A stretch of 64,000 nt of DNA from Deinococcus deserti VCD115 (GCF_000020685.1 NC_012526.1:1528001-1592000), one strand, 5' to 3'; positions 56,729 through 64,000 are shown, counted from the stretch's first letter. Notes: a model not told the origin generated them from the letters alone. Numbers and translations: made by a program.

Positions 56729-57203
56729 TTAGGGCCGCAAGAGGCAGCGGGCTACCGGAAAGCCCCGGCAGGTGGGCCGCCATTCCAGCGCATGAATGCG
56801 CCCGGTATGAGCACTGAAAAGCGTTAAGAGTTGAGGTCCGGCGACGAAGTCGAATGTGCTTACTAACCACCAAATGTGCCCCTGCTGATCGATAACTTGG
56901 TATCTCCCTGTCATCAAATAGAATTTGATCTATTTCGATGTGATCCCACTGACCAACGATGCACTCCGAAATACATTCTCGTGTAAAAAGAGTTATGGTT
57001 CTATCTTCCATATCATCGGTAAACATCAACGAAAACTCTGCGCCACTACTCGATAGCTGGGTTAAAGCATGGTATGTGTGTATAGGAAAAAATTTGCGAC
57101 TCTTTTTCTTCAGACTGTCCTCAAGAGCATATAGGTTGAGGCCATTTCCTTTTTTAAGGTAAGAAACCTTAACAAGAAGCTTGAAGTGCCGCACCGGCTT
57201 CAT
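56729..57203 (-). pseudogene. Frameshifted hypothetical gene
   Basis: The first frame runs from ATG 57203 (MKPVRHFKLLVKVSYLKKG...) to about 56926, ending near WDHIEIDQI. Protein-like coding then continues in another frame (FYLMTGRYQVIDQQG, then WWLVSTFDFVAG, and so on) to a stop at 56729. The total span is 3n+1 bases, so one base too many, in the AAA run near 56924-56926 (TTT on the plus strand), explains it. This may be a real mutation or a sequencing error. The restored protein would be about 157 residues, of unknown function. The ATG overlaps the upstream HTH gene stop. Confidence 0.65.
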
Positions 57204-57433
57204 AGGTCTCTCTCCCCCACCTGCACTTCTCGGCCCGTTTCCACCGTCAGGCGAAGGTCTAAGGCTTCGAGAATCGCGGCCCAGAGGGGAGGGACGCTTC
57301 CCCCACGCGGGCCACCATTTAACGCTCGGCTGATCTCCTGAGGTGTTTTTCCCAGAGCGCGGGCTAGATCAGCACGTGTCATGTGCTTCTCGTGTAACCG
57401 GGTGTCCACCTTCGCCCTCACTTCGTCATTCAT
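57200..57433 (-). CDS. XRE/cI-like helix-turn-helix repressor
   Basis: A 77-residue DNA-binding protein. Residues 18-40 form the helix-turn-helix (MTRADLARALGKTPQEISRA, followed by LNGG). It lacks a peptidase or oligomerisation domain. The ATG has TAAGAT 6 bases upstream (leaderless), and that box overlaps the first operator copy, so the gene probably represses itself. It is divergent from the gene at 57583. Confidence 0.85.
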   Translation of the reverse strand: MNDEVRAKVDTRLHEKHMTRADLARALGKTPQEISRALNGGPRGGSVPPLWAAILEALDLRLTVETGREVQVGERDL

Positions 57434-57442
57434 GACGCCATC

Positions 57443-57498
57443 TTAACACATGTGGCTAATTAGCACATTAGGCTTGCAGTATAAGCCACATGTGCTAA
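57443..57498. promoter_or_regulatory. Three-copy operator between divergent element genes
   Basis: Three copies of an 18-base sequence, TTARCACATGTGGCTWAT: 57443-57460 (plus), 57460-57477 (plus, a degenerate copy TTAGCACATTAGGCTTGC) and 57481-57498 (reversed). The outer two agree at 16 of 18 positions and contain the palindrome CACATGTG. The first overlaps the leftward -10 and the third overlaps the rightward promoter. Binding by the adjacent repressor is inferred. Confidence 0.75.
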
Positions 57499-57501
57499 CA
57501 T
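57474..57501 (+). promoter_or_regulatory. Predicted rightward promoter of the element
   Basis: TTGCAG (57474-57479), 16 bases, TAACAT (57496-57501), about 80 bases upstream of the gene at 57583 and covered by the third operator copy. Confidence 0.6.
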
Positions 57502-57582
57502 TTATCTCAGCAGACAGAGACGCTTCGACCGGCAAGTTTCCGCGTCCCTGACTGACTCCCAGCCCAAAAGAGAGGAAGCAAG

Positions 57583-58011
57583 ATGAACGATACCACCCAG
57601 CCCCGCGCCACCTTCCGACAGTGGGAAGCCACCGTGACCGACAGGGAATGCGGCGTGACCGTCTCCCGCACCGTCTATACCGTGACCCTGACCCGCACAG
57701 TAGTCGGTCTGCAGGCCACCGTAGACGGCGAAGCGGCCCCCCTGGCCCGCGCCGTGGGCATTCTGCAGGCCGCGCACACCGTCATCCTGACCGCTCAGAC
57801 GCTCGAAGCCCCCACGCCCCCCACCATCGGGAAGGCGCAGGCTTCGAAGCTTCATCGCCTCTTGGCGCGGGCAGGCGTCCCCACGGGTGAGCATTACGGC
57901 TTCGCTGGCGCTGCCCTTGACCGGGCCGTGTACAGCCTGGCCGCACTGACCGAGACGGACGCCCGGCAGGTGTGGCGCTTCCTGCAGGACACCCACGCCC
58001 GCGCTGCCTGA
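57583..58011 (+). CDS. Hypothetical protein, first rightward gene
   Basis: A 142-residue acidic protein with a beta-rich first half (TVTDRECGVTVSRTVYTVTL) and helical second half. No family is recognised. GAGAGGA precedes the ATG. Being first after the repressor-controlled promoter, it corresponds in position to the early genes of phages and related elements, but its role is unknown. Confidence 0.7.
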   Translation: MNDTTQPRATFRQWEATVTDRECGVTVSRTVYTVTLTRTVVGLQATVDGEAAPLARAVGILQAAHTVILTAQTLEAPTPPTIGKAQASKLHRLLARAGVPTGEHYGFAGAALDRAVYSLAALTETDARQVWRFLQDTHARAA

Positions 58012-58149
58012 CCCACTCAGGGGGGCCACGTGCCCCCCGCTTCCCTCTCGAAGCCCTATCCGCGTACCCAGTTCACCCGGCGAAGAGGAAGACGCCCATG
58101 CGCCCGCTTCGCCCCCTGTTTCGAGGGCACCACACAGGAAGGTCCCACC

Positions 58150-58332
58150 ATGACGCGCACGCTTACCGCGCTTTACCTGACCTGTCTTCTCTTCGCCGGG
58201 TCTGACAGCCCCCACGCTTTCACCTTTACCGTCTGTGGCGTCTACGTGGGCTTCCTGGCGCTGGCCTTCGTCTTTCGCCGTGCCATTGCTCACACGCAAG
58301 CATCTCTTCACCGTGAAGAGGCAACGCCGTGA
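58150..58332 (+). CDS. Small membrane protein
   Basis: A 60-residue protein with two hydrophobic segments (LTALYLTCLLFAG and FTVCGVYVGFLALAFVF) and a charged tail. AGGAAGG with suitable spacing precedes the ATG at 58150. Its end overlaps the next gene (GTGA). No family is recognised. Confidence 0.6.
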   Translation: MTRTLTALYLTCLLFAGSDSPHAFTFTVCGVYVGFLALAFVFRRAIAHTQASLHREEATP

Positions 58333-58718
58333 GGAAGCCCACACCTACCAGGAAGGCGAAAGCTCGCGCCCCGCATCCTGTCTTCCCTTTCGCCGTCACC
58401 CTCCGGGCCGCTTCCCTGATCTTCGAAGGGGACGGCAGACCTGCCCTATATGTGTGCGCTGACAATTACACCGGCACACTCGGTCTGTACCGCGTCCCGG
58501 AAGACTGCCGCGTGACCGTGAAAGCACCACATCCGTTGCCAGAAGCCGGGCCGCGTGTCTTCCTGCCTGCCGGATCTGCGGTGATCTTCGAAACAGCAGA
58601 CAGTAAGACCGTCCTGCCCCTACACGCCGTCCGGGTCTGCCGTGAATTACTCGAAGCCCTGGAAGTGCACGCGCACGCGCTGCAGTCGTGGAAAGCCCAT
58701 CGGCAGGGGGCCGCATGA
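58329..58718 (+). CDS. Hypothetical element protein
   Basis: A 129-residue protein: a basic N-terminus, then a beta-rich core (LYVCADNYTGTLGLYRVPED), then a helical tail. No family is recognised. The GTG start overlaps the preceding stop, so it is probably expressed from the rightward promoter at 57474. Confidence 0.6.
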   Translation: MRKPTPTRKAKARAPHPVFPFAVTLRAASLIFEGDGRPALYVCADNYTGTLGLYRVPEDCRVTVKAPHPLPEAGPRVFLPAGSAVIFETADSKTVLPLHAVRVCRELLEALEVHAHALQSWKAHRQGAA

Positions 58719-58820
58719 AAAGCCTGCATCCCAGGTCAATTCTTGACTTTTCCTACGAACTATCGAGGCCCAGTCCTTCAAACCAACTGTGACATACTCA
58801 TACTAGGGCACAATAAGACA

Positions 58821-59273
58821 ATGAAAAAAATTCTGACATGGTCCTTATTGCTTTCAATGTTGTGCTCTGTGGAAGCAGGAGGTTTACTCGGCTTCAAAAT
58901 CTGCGCGCCGACGACAGCGAATGTTATGGTCGATTCGAAAACTGCTCAATGGCTTCCAAATGTCAAATCAGAATTGACTAAATCATTAAACACGATAAGC
59001 AAAGCTTACCGGCTTTCTGATTCGTGCAAAAATGCCGATCTGAAAGCCGAATATTTTGTTTCAATGGTTTCTACTGCTCCTGTTAAAGGCGGGGCTCGCG
59101 CGTACTCTGTCAGTTTATCTGTTTATGATCCAATTATGGAGTGGCACCTGTACCATGACCACATCATAACAATTACCTCTGCTTCTACAACAAATAACAC
59201 CGAGGAGGTCATAAAATCATTCCGCGAACTTATGGATAAAATGGCAGCCACTTATTGGGAAGATAACTCATAG
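58821..59273 (+). CDS. Hypothetical exported protein, low GC
   Basis: A 150-residue protein with a signal peptide (MKKILTWSLLLSMLCSVEA). The mature part is rich in S, T, K and N with two conserved-looking cysteines (in FKICAP and SDSCKN). Base composition is clearly lower in GC than the core genome, a sign of transfer. The ATG at 58821 is chosen because the signal peptide starts there. Function unknown. Confidence 0.7.
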   Translation: MKKILTWSLLLSMLCSVEAGGLLGFKICAPTTANVMVDSKTAQWLPNVKSELTKSLNTISKAYRLSDSCKNADLKAEYFVSMVSTAPVKGGARAYSVSLSVYDPIMEWHLYHDHIITITSASTTNNTEEVIKSFRELMDKMAATYWEDNS

Positions 59274-59462
59274 CTTAAATAAGCAGTCCCCAGCGCTTCC
59301 CCATATCCCAGGCAGTCCACGCGGCCCGCTGCAGCTAGTTGAAACGACGAAAAAGGAAGTCTCCTTAGAGTTTGCTCAGCGGTCTGTTGACTGATTTCTG
59401 CTTTGTCGCTTTCAAGCGCAACTAGACAGGCATCGTCTCACGTAAGCATCTTTTACAAATTG

Positions 59463-59484
59463 CGCCTCACCTGAAGGTGAGGCG
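59463..59484. terminator. Hairpin just before the lipoprotein gene
   Basis: Perfect arms CGCCTCACC and GGTGAGGCG with a 4-base loop, ending 15 bases before the next ATG. It could terminate upstream transcription, as TTG-TACTTT follows. Confidence 0.5.
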
Positions 59485-59499
59485 TTGTACTTTGGAGGT

Positions 59500-60204
59500 A
59501 TGCAAAAACGCACAGTGGTTCTGCTGCCTTTCCTGACCTTGATTGTTGCTTGCGGAGGCACAGGTGCACCTTCTGATCGGGAGGCTCCAGTTATCCGCAA
59601 CCTGTACCCAACGGTCTTTAAGGGGAATCTGCAGATGGATGGCAGCATTATGGTGGCCTTCAGTGAGGAGATGAATCCGGCCTCACTACAGGCAGCGGTG
59701 AAGCTTCAGGACAGCACTGGGGCGACTGTGCCAGCCACTGTGACCACTGGGTCATCCTCCGCCAGTATCAAACCAAGCTCGGCGCTTAAATCAAGCACTT
59801 CATATACGTTAGTGGTGACACGCGAAGCGAAAGACCTGGCTGGGAACCAGCTGGCTGCGGAGTCACGCACGGCTTATATGACGGAAGCGACCCCCTACAC
59901 TATCCGCCTTAACCACTTCACAGCTTCTCGGTATGACACAGCCACCGTCACAGCCACTTTCACTTATACCGGCACGGAAGAAGCGGGCAGCATTTGGGTG
60001 AGAGCCTCCTGCTCGGAGGACGGGTATTCATATCTGTCCACATCGCTGGCTACCGCTGCAACTCCCAGCAAATGGACGCCCGGGCAAACACAGAACATCT
60101 TTTTGCGCCATTCTGGAGGCTACCCCTACTTTACAGACAACACTGTCCGCTGCCGATTTTCCTCTGATGATTCAGCGAATACGCGCCGAGTCATAGTGAA
60201 CTAA
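59500..60204 (+). CDS. Lipoprotein with SbsA Ig-like (Big_5) domain
   Basis: A 234-residue lipoprotein. The signal ends in the lipobox LIVAC (Cys near 17), followed by a Big_5/SbsA-type Ig-like domain (about residues 25-125): AFSEEMNPASL, then YTLVVTREAKDLAGN. A second beta-rich domain follows. The GGAGG stands only 1 base from the ATG while TACTTT is 6 bases upstream, which fits leaderless translation. An exposed, structural or adhesive role is inferred. Confidence 0.78.
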   Translation: MQKRTVVLLPFLTLIVACGGTGAPSDREAPVIRNLYPTVFKGNLQMDGSIMVAFSEEMNPASLQAAVKLQDSTGATVPATVTTGSSSASIKPSSALKSSTSYTLVVTREAKDLAGNQLAAESRTAYMTEATPYTIRLNHFTASRYDTATVTATFTYTGTEEAGSIWVRASCSEDGYSYLSTSLATAATPSKWTPGQTQNIFLRHSGGYPYFTDNTVRCRFSSDDSANTRRVIVN

Positions 60205-60251
60205 TTGTTTGTAAGGTCAATAAAAGTTTTTCAGGACTGTTATCCTTGAGC

Positions 60252-60542
60252 ATGCAAAAACTGAAGACATTTGGGTTGGCCCTCGGCCTGTTCGCTGGTG
60301 GCATGGTGCTCGGTCAGGCGTTTGAGGGTGACGTGGGTCCCATGATTAACCTCAAGCCAAATGAAGCTGTCAAGCGGGCGGACGCAATTTACACGGAGTA
60401 CGCCGGACTTGTGGGCATGGCAAAAAGTGCCGTGCAGGTTAGTCAAGCGTCCGACGAAGCACGTGTGCGTCTGGAATATCTACAGGTTAAACAGAATGCA
60501 GAGATTATCCGCCTTCTGGGGGACCTCAAGAACAAGAAGTAA
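60252..60542 (+). CDS. Small exported or membrane-anchored protein
   Basis: A 96-residue protein with an N-terminal hydrophobic segment (FGLALGLFAGGMVLGQAF) and a helical C-terminal half (EYLQVKQNAEIIRLLGDL) that could form a coiled coil. No family is recognised. The ATG has TATCCT 5 bases upstream. A terminator follows. Confidence 0.65.
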   Translation: MQKLKTFGLALGLFAGGMVLGQAFEGDVGPMINLKPNEAVKRADAIYTEYAGLVGMAKSAVQVSQASDEARVRLEYLQVKQNAEIIRLLGDLKNKK

Positions 60543-60560
60543 TCCTCTTAGGCTCTCGAG

Positions 60561-60584
60561 CTCCGCCGCGTGCGGGGTTTTTTT
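60561..60584 (+). terminator. Intrinsic terminator
   Basis: Stem CTCCGC with GCGGGG, a 5-base loop, then seven T. Confidence 0.75.
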
Positions 60585-60608
60585 ATTCCCTTCTACAAGA
60601 GGTAACCT

Positions 60609-60855
60609 ATGACCTGAACTAACCTCGGAGAACTCTCCGTCATCACGCCAGGAGGCCGCTGCTATAGCGCCAGTACACCTTCTTATGTGTACCCTTCACC
60701 TGTTGTGACCATCAACATCACCGGCGTGTGCAGGCCAATCGGACGGCCGGAAGGTACGCTTTGAGGTCGTCGAAGTTGCCAACTGTTCACACCTGGCTCT
60801 TCTGACGCGTCAAGAATTCCCCATTGAGGAGAAACTACAGCATGAGGCCACCTAA
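60609..60855 (+). pseudogene. Small decayed gene with early stop and frameshift
   Basis: From ATG 60609, the third codon is TGA, after which the same frame reads TNLGELSVITPGGRCYSAST and VVTINITGV to about 60765. Protein-like sequence resumes in another frame as KVRFEVVEVANCSHLALLTR and QEFPIEEKLQHEAT, ending at TAA 60853-60855. The whole span is 3n+1 bases. The intact protein would be about 81 residues. Function unknown. Confidence 0.5.
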
Positions 60856-60934
60856 CCTTGGCCGACACGACCTAGCACCACAGCCTGCCCCTTTCCTGCA
60901 GAAAGACCGCGCACACGATTTTCGCCAGTCACCG

Positions 60935-61204
60935 TCAGTACGGCACCGTCAGCCTATCTGCCCGCTCCGCCCACCAACCAAAGAGCATGACTGCACCTGT
61001 TATCAGCCCAAAAAGTAGAGCAAAACCAAGGCCAATCAGAACAAGACCTGCAGCCTCTGCTCCAGCCTCTTGAAAGGCCGCTTTGGGCCCCCGCATCCGC
61101 CACACCTTCACCAAGGTGACGACGGGTGACAGCACGATGAAGAGCGGGTACCACAGGACTGCAACGCCTCCCAATAAAACCCATCCCCAATCGGCCCAAG
61201 ACAT
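60935..61204 (-). CDS. Small membrane protein
   Basis: An 89-residue protein with two or three hydrophobic segments (WVLLGGVAVLWYPLFIVL and GLVLIGLGFALLFGLITGAV). The tryptophan-rich start and a basic central loop (KVWRMRGPKAA) suggest an inner-membrane protein. No family is recognised. The ATG at 61204 is used. Confidence 0.65.
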   Translation of the reverse strand: MSWADWGWVLLGGVAVLWYPLFIVLSPVVTLVKVWRMRGPKAAFQEAGAEAAGLVLIGLGFALLFGLITGAVMLFGWWAERADRLTVPY

Positions 61205-61227
61205 ACCGCACTATCCCATTATCGAGC

Positions 61228-61495
61228 CTAGTCTTTCCCTTTCGCCTTCATGGCTGCCCGCTCAGGACTTCGCACAAGGCCGCATCAAACAGCCACACGG
61301 CCCGCGCATACCGGGCCACGGCCTGCCCGGCTTCACGGGTCACGCCGTCCGGCAGGTCTTCGCACACTTCCAGGTGCGCCAGTAATTCCGTGCAGCGGCC
61401 CGCCTCTTCGATGAAGTAAGCGGCGAAGGAAGGCAGGTCAGACGGAACCGGGTAAGGCTGCCCGTCCGGCAGGTCATCAAGGGCGGGGGCGCGGT
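61228..61495 (-). pseudogene. Truncated duplicate of the gene pair at 63.0-63.9 kb
   Basis: On the minus strand this reads LDDLPDGQPYPVPSD, then SFAAYFIEEAGRC, and ends VWLFDAALCEVLSGQP with a stop at 61248-61250. It matches the last half of the gene at 63377 (DLPDGVPFPLPAD, GYFEAEARRG, RFEAAAVRVIGGQP). Overlapping the stop is ATG AAG GCG AAA GGG AAA GAC TAG (61251-61228), a vestige of the start of the partner HTH gene (MTAKGKNGD). It lacks a start codon, so it is a remnant. Confidence 0.75.
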
Positions 61496-61507
61496 GGTGT
61501 CCTTGCT

Positions 61508-61780
61508 TTACTTCTTGTCCATGGCGTTATCTACCATCGCATCGGTAATGGGCTCAGGAACGGACTGAAGGTCATCAGGGTGAATCACCATGCTCGTGAT
61601 GATGTTCATGCTGATTTGGTCACTAGGCTGGTTCGGATCACTGTTGTTGAATTCCAAGATGTTCGGGCCGCCGCTACTGCTGAAGATTTGGTATGTGTCC
61701 ACGTACTCCTGCAGAACTTCCTGTGAACCTCTGTAGGTGTGCCTTCCACCCTTGCTGGTGGTCACGACTAGGATTGGCAT
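61508..61780 (-). CDS. Hypothetical protein
   Basis: A 90-residue, probably cytoplasmic protein beginning PILVVTTSKGGRHTYRGSQE and ending ITDAMVDNAMDKK. No family is recognised. The ATG at 61780 has TACAGT 5 bases upstream. It ends just before the duplicated remnant. Confidence 0.6.
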   Translation of the reverse strand: MPILVVTTSKGGRHTYRGSQEVLQEYVDTYQIFSSSGGPNILEFNNSDPNQPSDQISMNIITSMVIHPDDLQSVPEPITDAMVDNAMDKK

Positions 61781-62089
61781 AATTCACTGTAGCGCTCGGT
61801 GTGGGGCGAGCCTGCCGGAGTTGCACCGCCTGCCTATCGGCATCTACTGGCCTGCATGTATCGCTTCTTGTGCATGTCCACCCCCTGTGGGTGCCTTGGA
61901 AACTCAATGAACGAACGTTGTAATCGGCTATTCCTTCAGTTTCATCTTTATGACGGTCTGCCGCGTCAGGCACTCGGATGGTCAGAGCGTAGTGTTCAAT
62001 AGGCCTCCAATAGAAAGACCCCATCATTGGCAGGGTCCAGTGACGGGGGGTCGCTGGTCTTGGAGAAATCCAGTTGCTAGAGTTGCGTT
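61781..62089. other. Gap without a recognised gene
   Basis: About 310 bases between divergent element genes. Open frames on both strands look non-coding. A TAGAGT -10 box belongs to the next gene. Confidence 0.4.
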
Positions 62090-62662
62090 ATGAGAAAACT
62101 ATTAGCCCTTGTGGCGGTACTCCTGCTCAGCTTTACGACCTATGCAAGCGCTGCGATCAACTTTGCCAGTCTGGAATGGGGCCTTACAGCCAACCAAGCG
62201 CACGCCATCATGCTCAAGAAGGGCTACAAGTTCGTTGCGGTAGTGCCGGTGGATGGAGCTAGGGACGTTCGGTACACAGGAATTGTGGGTACTGCCAGCG
62301 CTAACATTTTCTTGAAATATAATTCTGATGACGAACTCGCTTGCGTTACGGTTATTACGGAAGAGGTTTCCAGTCCAATGCAACTTTTCAATGCTCTGTC
62401 CTCAACTCTGACCGAGAAGTACGGAGCCCCTGAAAGTGAACAGGATAAGCGGAGTGCGCAGTTCGAGGACATTACATCGGTCACCCAGCTCTCTCAGGGC
62501 ATTCGCTTGGGAGAGGTGTACATGGAAACATACTGGTCAGACGATGAGGCAGGAGTAGCCATTGAAACACTCAAGGGTGGAAACATTCGACTCGACTACT
62601 ACGGACCACTTTGGCAAGATGAATATGACCGTAGGGAAGCAGGAAAAACTAACGATTTGTAA
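62090..62662 (+). CDS. Hypothetical exported protein
   Basis: A 190-residue protein with a clear signal peptide (MRKLLALVAVLLLSFTTYASA). The mature part starts INFASLEWGLTANQAHAIML, which resembles exported proteins with a "segment-to-W-G" opening but no named family. TAGAGT is 6 bases before the ATG. Lower GC than the core genome. Function unknown. Confidence 0.72.
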   Translation: MRKLLALVAVLLLSFTTYASAAINFASLEWGLTANQAHAIMLKKGYKFVAVVPVDGARDVRYTGIVGTASANIFLKYNSDDELACVTVITEEVSSPMQLFNALSSTLTEKYGAPESEQDKRSAQFEDITSVTQLSQGIRLGEVYMETYWSDDEAGVAIETLKGGNIRLDYYGPLWQDEYDRREAGKTNDL

Positions 62663-62663
62663 A

Positions 62664-62831
62664 TCAAAAGGATAAGCAGAGGCCGTAAAAAGTCTCCGTT
62701 TCCTTGTACTTCTTGATTAGTGCTTTCCTATCCCACCCCACTGCCATGAGCAGGGCGGCCTCTGTGATGCATACGCGTTGACGCTCAACGCGAGTAGTGC
62801 GAACAGCCACTATTACCGACTGGCGCTTCAT
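62664..62831 (-). CDS. Possible small protein
   Basis: A 55-residue open frame (MKRQSVIVAVRTTRVERQRV...) convergent with the preceding exported-protein gene. There is no recognisable domain and no good ribosome binding site or -10 box. Coding is uncertain. Confidence 0.25.
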   Translation of the reverse strand: MKRQSVIVAVRTTRVERQRVCITEAALLMAVGWDRKALIKKYKETETFYGLCLSF

Positions 62832-63035
62832 ATGATGTGACAAGCTGAATAAGCAGATTGGTCCAAGCATTTAACAGGTATCGGGACCAGTAGTAGGCGT
62901 TAGGCCACGCGGACAATTGACTACTTTTTCTTCGCCGTAATCTCAGCGAACGCTACTGGTGAAAGACACAGCGCCCACCCTCACGGCTTCCCGCCTGCAG
63001 GATGGGCGCTTCGAACACCTGAAAAAACCTGAGGC

Positions 63036-63380
63036 TTACTCTTCCGCCTCTTCCAAACTCAGCAGCTCCGAGACGCCCACTGGCTGCCCGCTCAGGGCGT
63101 CAATAATTCCCGCCACGGTTGCCAAGGTGGGCAGATCAATACGCGATGTGTCCCCACGGGCCAGCCGGTACACGGTGCCTGCGTCTATGGTGCCCTGAGC
63201 TAAACCGGACATGGCGACTTGATACACGCTCAGGCCCCGCGCCTGGCAGGCTTCCCGCACCGTCACACGGGCCACGTAAGGGACAGGGCGGCAGGTGCCG
63301 TAGCCCAGGTGGGTCAGGGGTCTGCCGCCCATCGTGTAATGCCCGGCCAGCGCGTCCCCATTCTTTCCTTTCGCCGTCAT
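63036..63380 (-). CDS. XRE-like helix-turn-helix protein
   Basis: A 114-residue protein. The region VREACQARGLSVYQVAMSGL, then AGTVYRLARGDTSRIDLPTL, is an XRE-type helix-turn-helix, although the insert between helices is longer than usual. The ATG overlaps the stop of the gene at 63377 (ATGA), so the pair is translated together. A decayed copy of the same junction lies at 61.2 kb. Confidence 0.75.
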   Translation of the reverse strand: MTAKGKNGDALAGHYTMGGRPLTHLGYGTCRPVPYVARVTVREACQARGLSVYQVAMSGLAQGTIDAGTVYRLARGDTSRIDLPTLATVAGIIDALSGQPVGVSELLSLEEAEE

Positions 63381-63862
63381 GGCTGCCCCCCAATCACGCG
63401 CACCGCTGCAGCTTCGAAGCGCCACTGTGCCGTTACCCACCGGCTCATGCTTTGAGCTTCCAGGGACAACGGGACAGCGCGGGCCATTTCTTCGCCCCTC
63501 CTGGCTTCCGCTTCGAAGTACCCGGCGAAAAGAAAAGTATCAGCAGGCAGCGGGAAGGGCACACCGTCCGGCAGGTCTGCCAGCTCGCGCGCCCACACCC
63601 GCGCCTCTTCCGCGCCTGGCAGGTCCAAGGGCATGTCTTCCAGGTGGGCCAGCATGACGCGCAAACGCGCCCACAGCGCCACGTCTTCCTGAGCATCCAT
63701 GCATTCCCAGAATGCCGCCCGATCTTCCCCGGTCAGCAGGTCCAAAGCGCGGGCCAGGGTGGCCGTCTTCTGTTCTTCGATCTTTACCACCCGCGCCGCG
63801 TGCCGGTCTTCCAGCACTTCAAGCCGGGCCAACGTCCCGCGCACTTTCTTCTTCGTCGTCAT
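63377..63862 (-). CDS. Hypothetical helical protein paired with HTH gene
   Basis: A 161-residue, mostly helical acidic protein, with a basic start (MTTKKKVRGTLARLEVLEDR) and a likely coiled coil over residues 8-40. The middle has DLPDGVPFPLPAD, a segment conserved in the decayed duplicate at 61.3 kb. No family is recognised. It overlaps the HTH gene by 4 bases. Confidence 0.7.
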   Translation of the reverse strand: MTTKKKVRGTLARLEVLEDRHAARVVKIEEQKTATLARALDLLTGEDRAAFWECMDAQEDVALWARLRVMLAHLEDMPLDLPGAEEARVWARELADLPDGVPFPLPADTFLFAGYFEAEARRGEEMARAVPLSLEAQSMSRWVTAQWRFEAAAVRVIGGQP

Positions 63863-63885
63863 ACGACCCCCGATACACTAAGGAC

Positions 63886-64000
63886 ATGCGGAAAAAAGGT
63901 GGGTTTCTGGTCCTGGTGGGGCTTTTGACTGCTTGTGGCCGTGAGGGCCCAATCGCCCTGAGTGTCCCGGCCAATCCTCACATCCTGCACGGAGCTTGGC
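63886..64000 (+). CDS. Lipoprotein, N-terminal part (partial)
   Basis: The first 38 codons of a lipoprotein: MRKKGGFLVLVGLLTACG with lipobox LLTAC, followed by REGPIALSVPANPHI and continuing beyond the window. TACACT is 6 bases before the ATG (leaderless pattern). Function unknown. Confidence 0.65.
   Translation, partial: MRKKGGFLVLVGLLTACGREGPIALSVPANPHILHGAW

Larger units (their letters stand above)
60543..60934. other. Gap between small exported and membrane proteins
   Basis: This stretch contains the terminator at 60561-60584 and the decayed gene at 60609-60855. No intact gene is supported. Confidence 0.5.

Noticed and set aside
60683..60868. 61-residue open frame on the minus strand
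   Set aside because: It overlaps the decayed gene on the other strand and has no coding features.
61781..62089. Open frames on both strands that might be transposase remnants
   Set aside because: No transposase motif, inverted repeats or target duplication was seen.
54144..64000. CRISPR array within the accessory region
   Set aside because: Repeated heptamers and operators are present but no regularly spaced direct repeats with unique spacers, and no cas genes.

Overview
The window is a contiguous piece of a high-GC bacterial chromosome, most likely Deinococcus. The arguments are the gene families and style taken together: a type III plus type I glutamine synthetase pair, a clpC-DUF2087-radA cluster, HisZ with a short HisG, a Mg2+/Mn2+-type TerC protein, a WGxxGxxG surface peptide, an HspR-type (HAIR) operator on clpB, many TTG/GTG starts, and many genes whose start codon sits 6-7 bases after a TANNNT -10 box (the leaderless-mRNA pattern described in Deinococcus). 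The species cannot be fixed from the sequence alone.

Layout, core part (1-54143). 1-2115: divergent glutamine synthetases (partial GSIII on minus, GSI on plus). 2296-8340: branched-chain amino acid ABC importer livJ, then livHMGF. 8395-11105: heat-shock disaggregase clpB with its operator. 11299-16116: HIT protein, WGxxGxxG peptide, and the clpC-DUF2087-radA operon. 16282-19395: carboxymuconolactone-decarboxylase-like protein, exported beta-barrel-like protein, etfBA. 19527-26750: SDR, dsbB/dsbA, membrane protein, uvrA, rRNA methyltransferase. 27048-33412: lipoprotein, S41 peptidase, NuoE-like mini-ferredoxin, TerC, TetR, epoxide-hydrolase-like enzyme, lysA. 33566-40716: mnmA; a tightly overlapping four-gene minus operon (endonuclease III-like, IMPase/CysQ-like, GNAT, 2-hydroxyacid dehydrogenase); Ig-like lipoprotein; hisZG. 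40763-45279: PatB/MalY C-S lyase-like aminotransferase, an overlapping mtnN-lrgA-lrgB operon, TetR, BtuF-like protein. 45379-54003: c-type cytochrome with a long disordered linker, a degenerate glutamine-amidotransferase/truncated-hemoglobin fusion, SppA, PepF, PhoU, MBL hydrolase, AhpD-like protein and ffh.

Accessory part (54068-64000). A tRNA-Lys(UUU) gene is followed by about 10 kb that looks like an integrated element: a tyrosine integrase pointing back at the tRNA, a dense cluster of seven TGTCCCC/GGGGACA heptamers between tRNA and integrase that could be arm-type integrase sites, a cI/XRE-type repressor facing a rightward gene set across three copies of an 18-bp operator, several exported or lipoprotein genes of lower GC, and at least three decayed genes. 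One decayed gene is a truncated second copy of a gene pair found intact near 63 kb. The far attachment site is not visible, so the element probably continues past the window.

Overall, the core region joins nitrogen assimilation and amino-acid uptake, protein quality control, DNA repair (UvrA, RadA, endonuclease III-like) and redox functions. The tRNA-Lys element and the hemoglobin fusion are the least ordinary parts.
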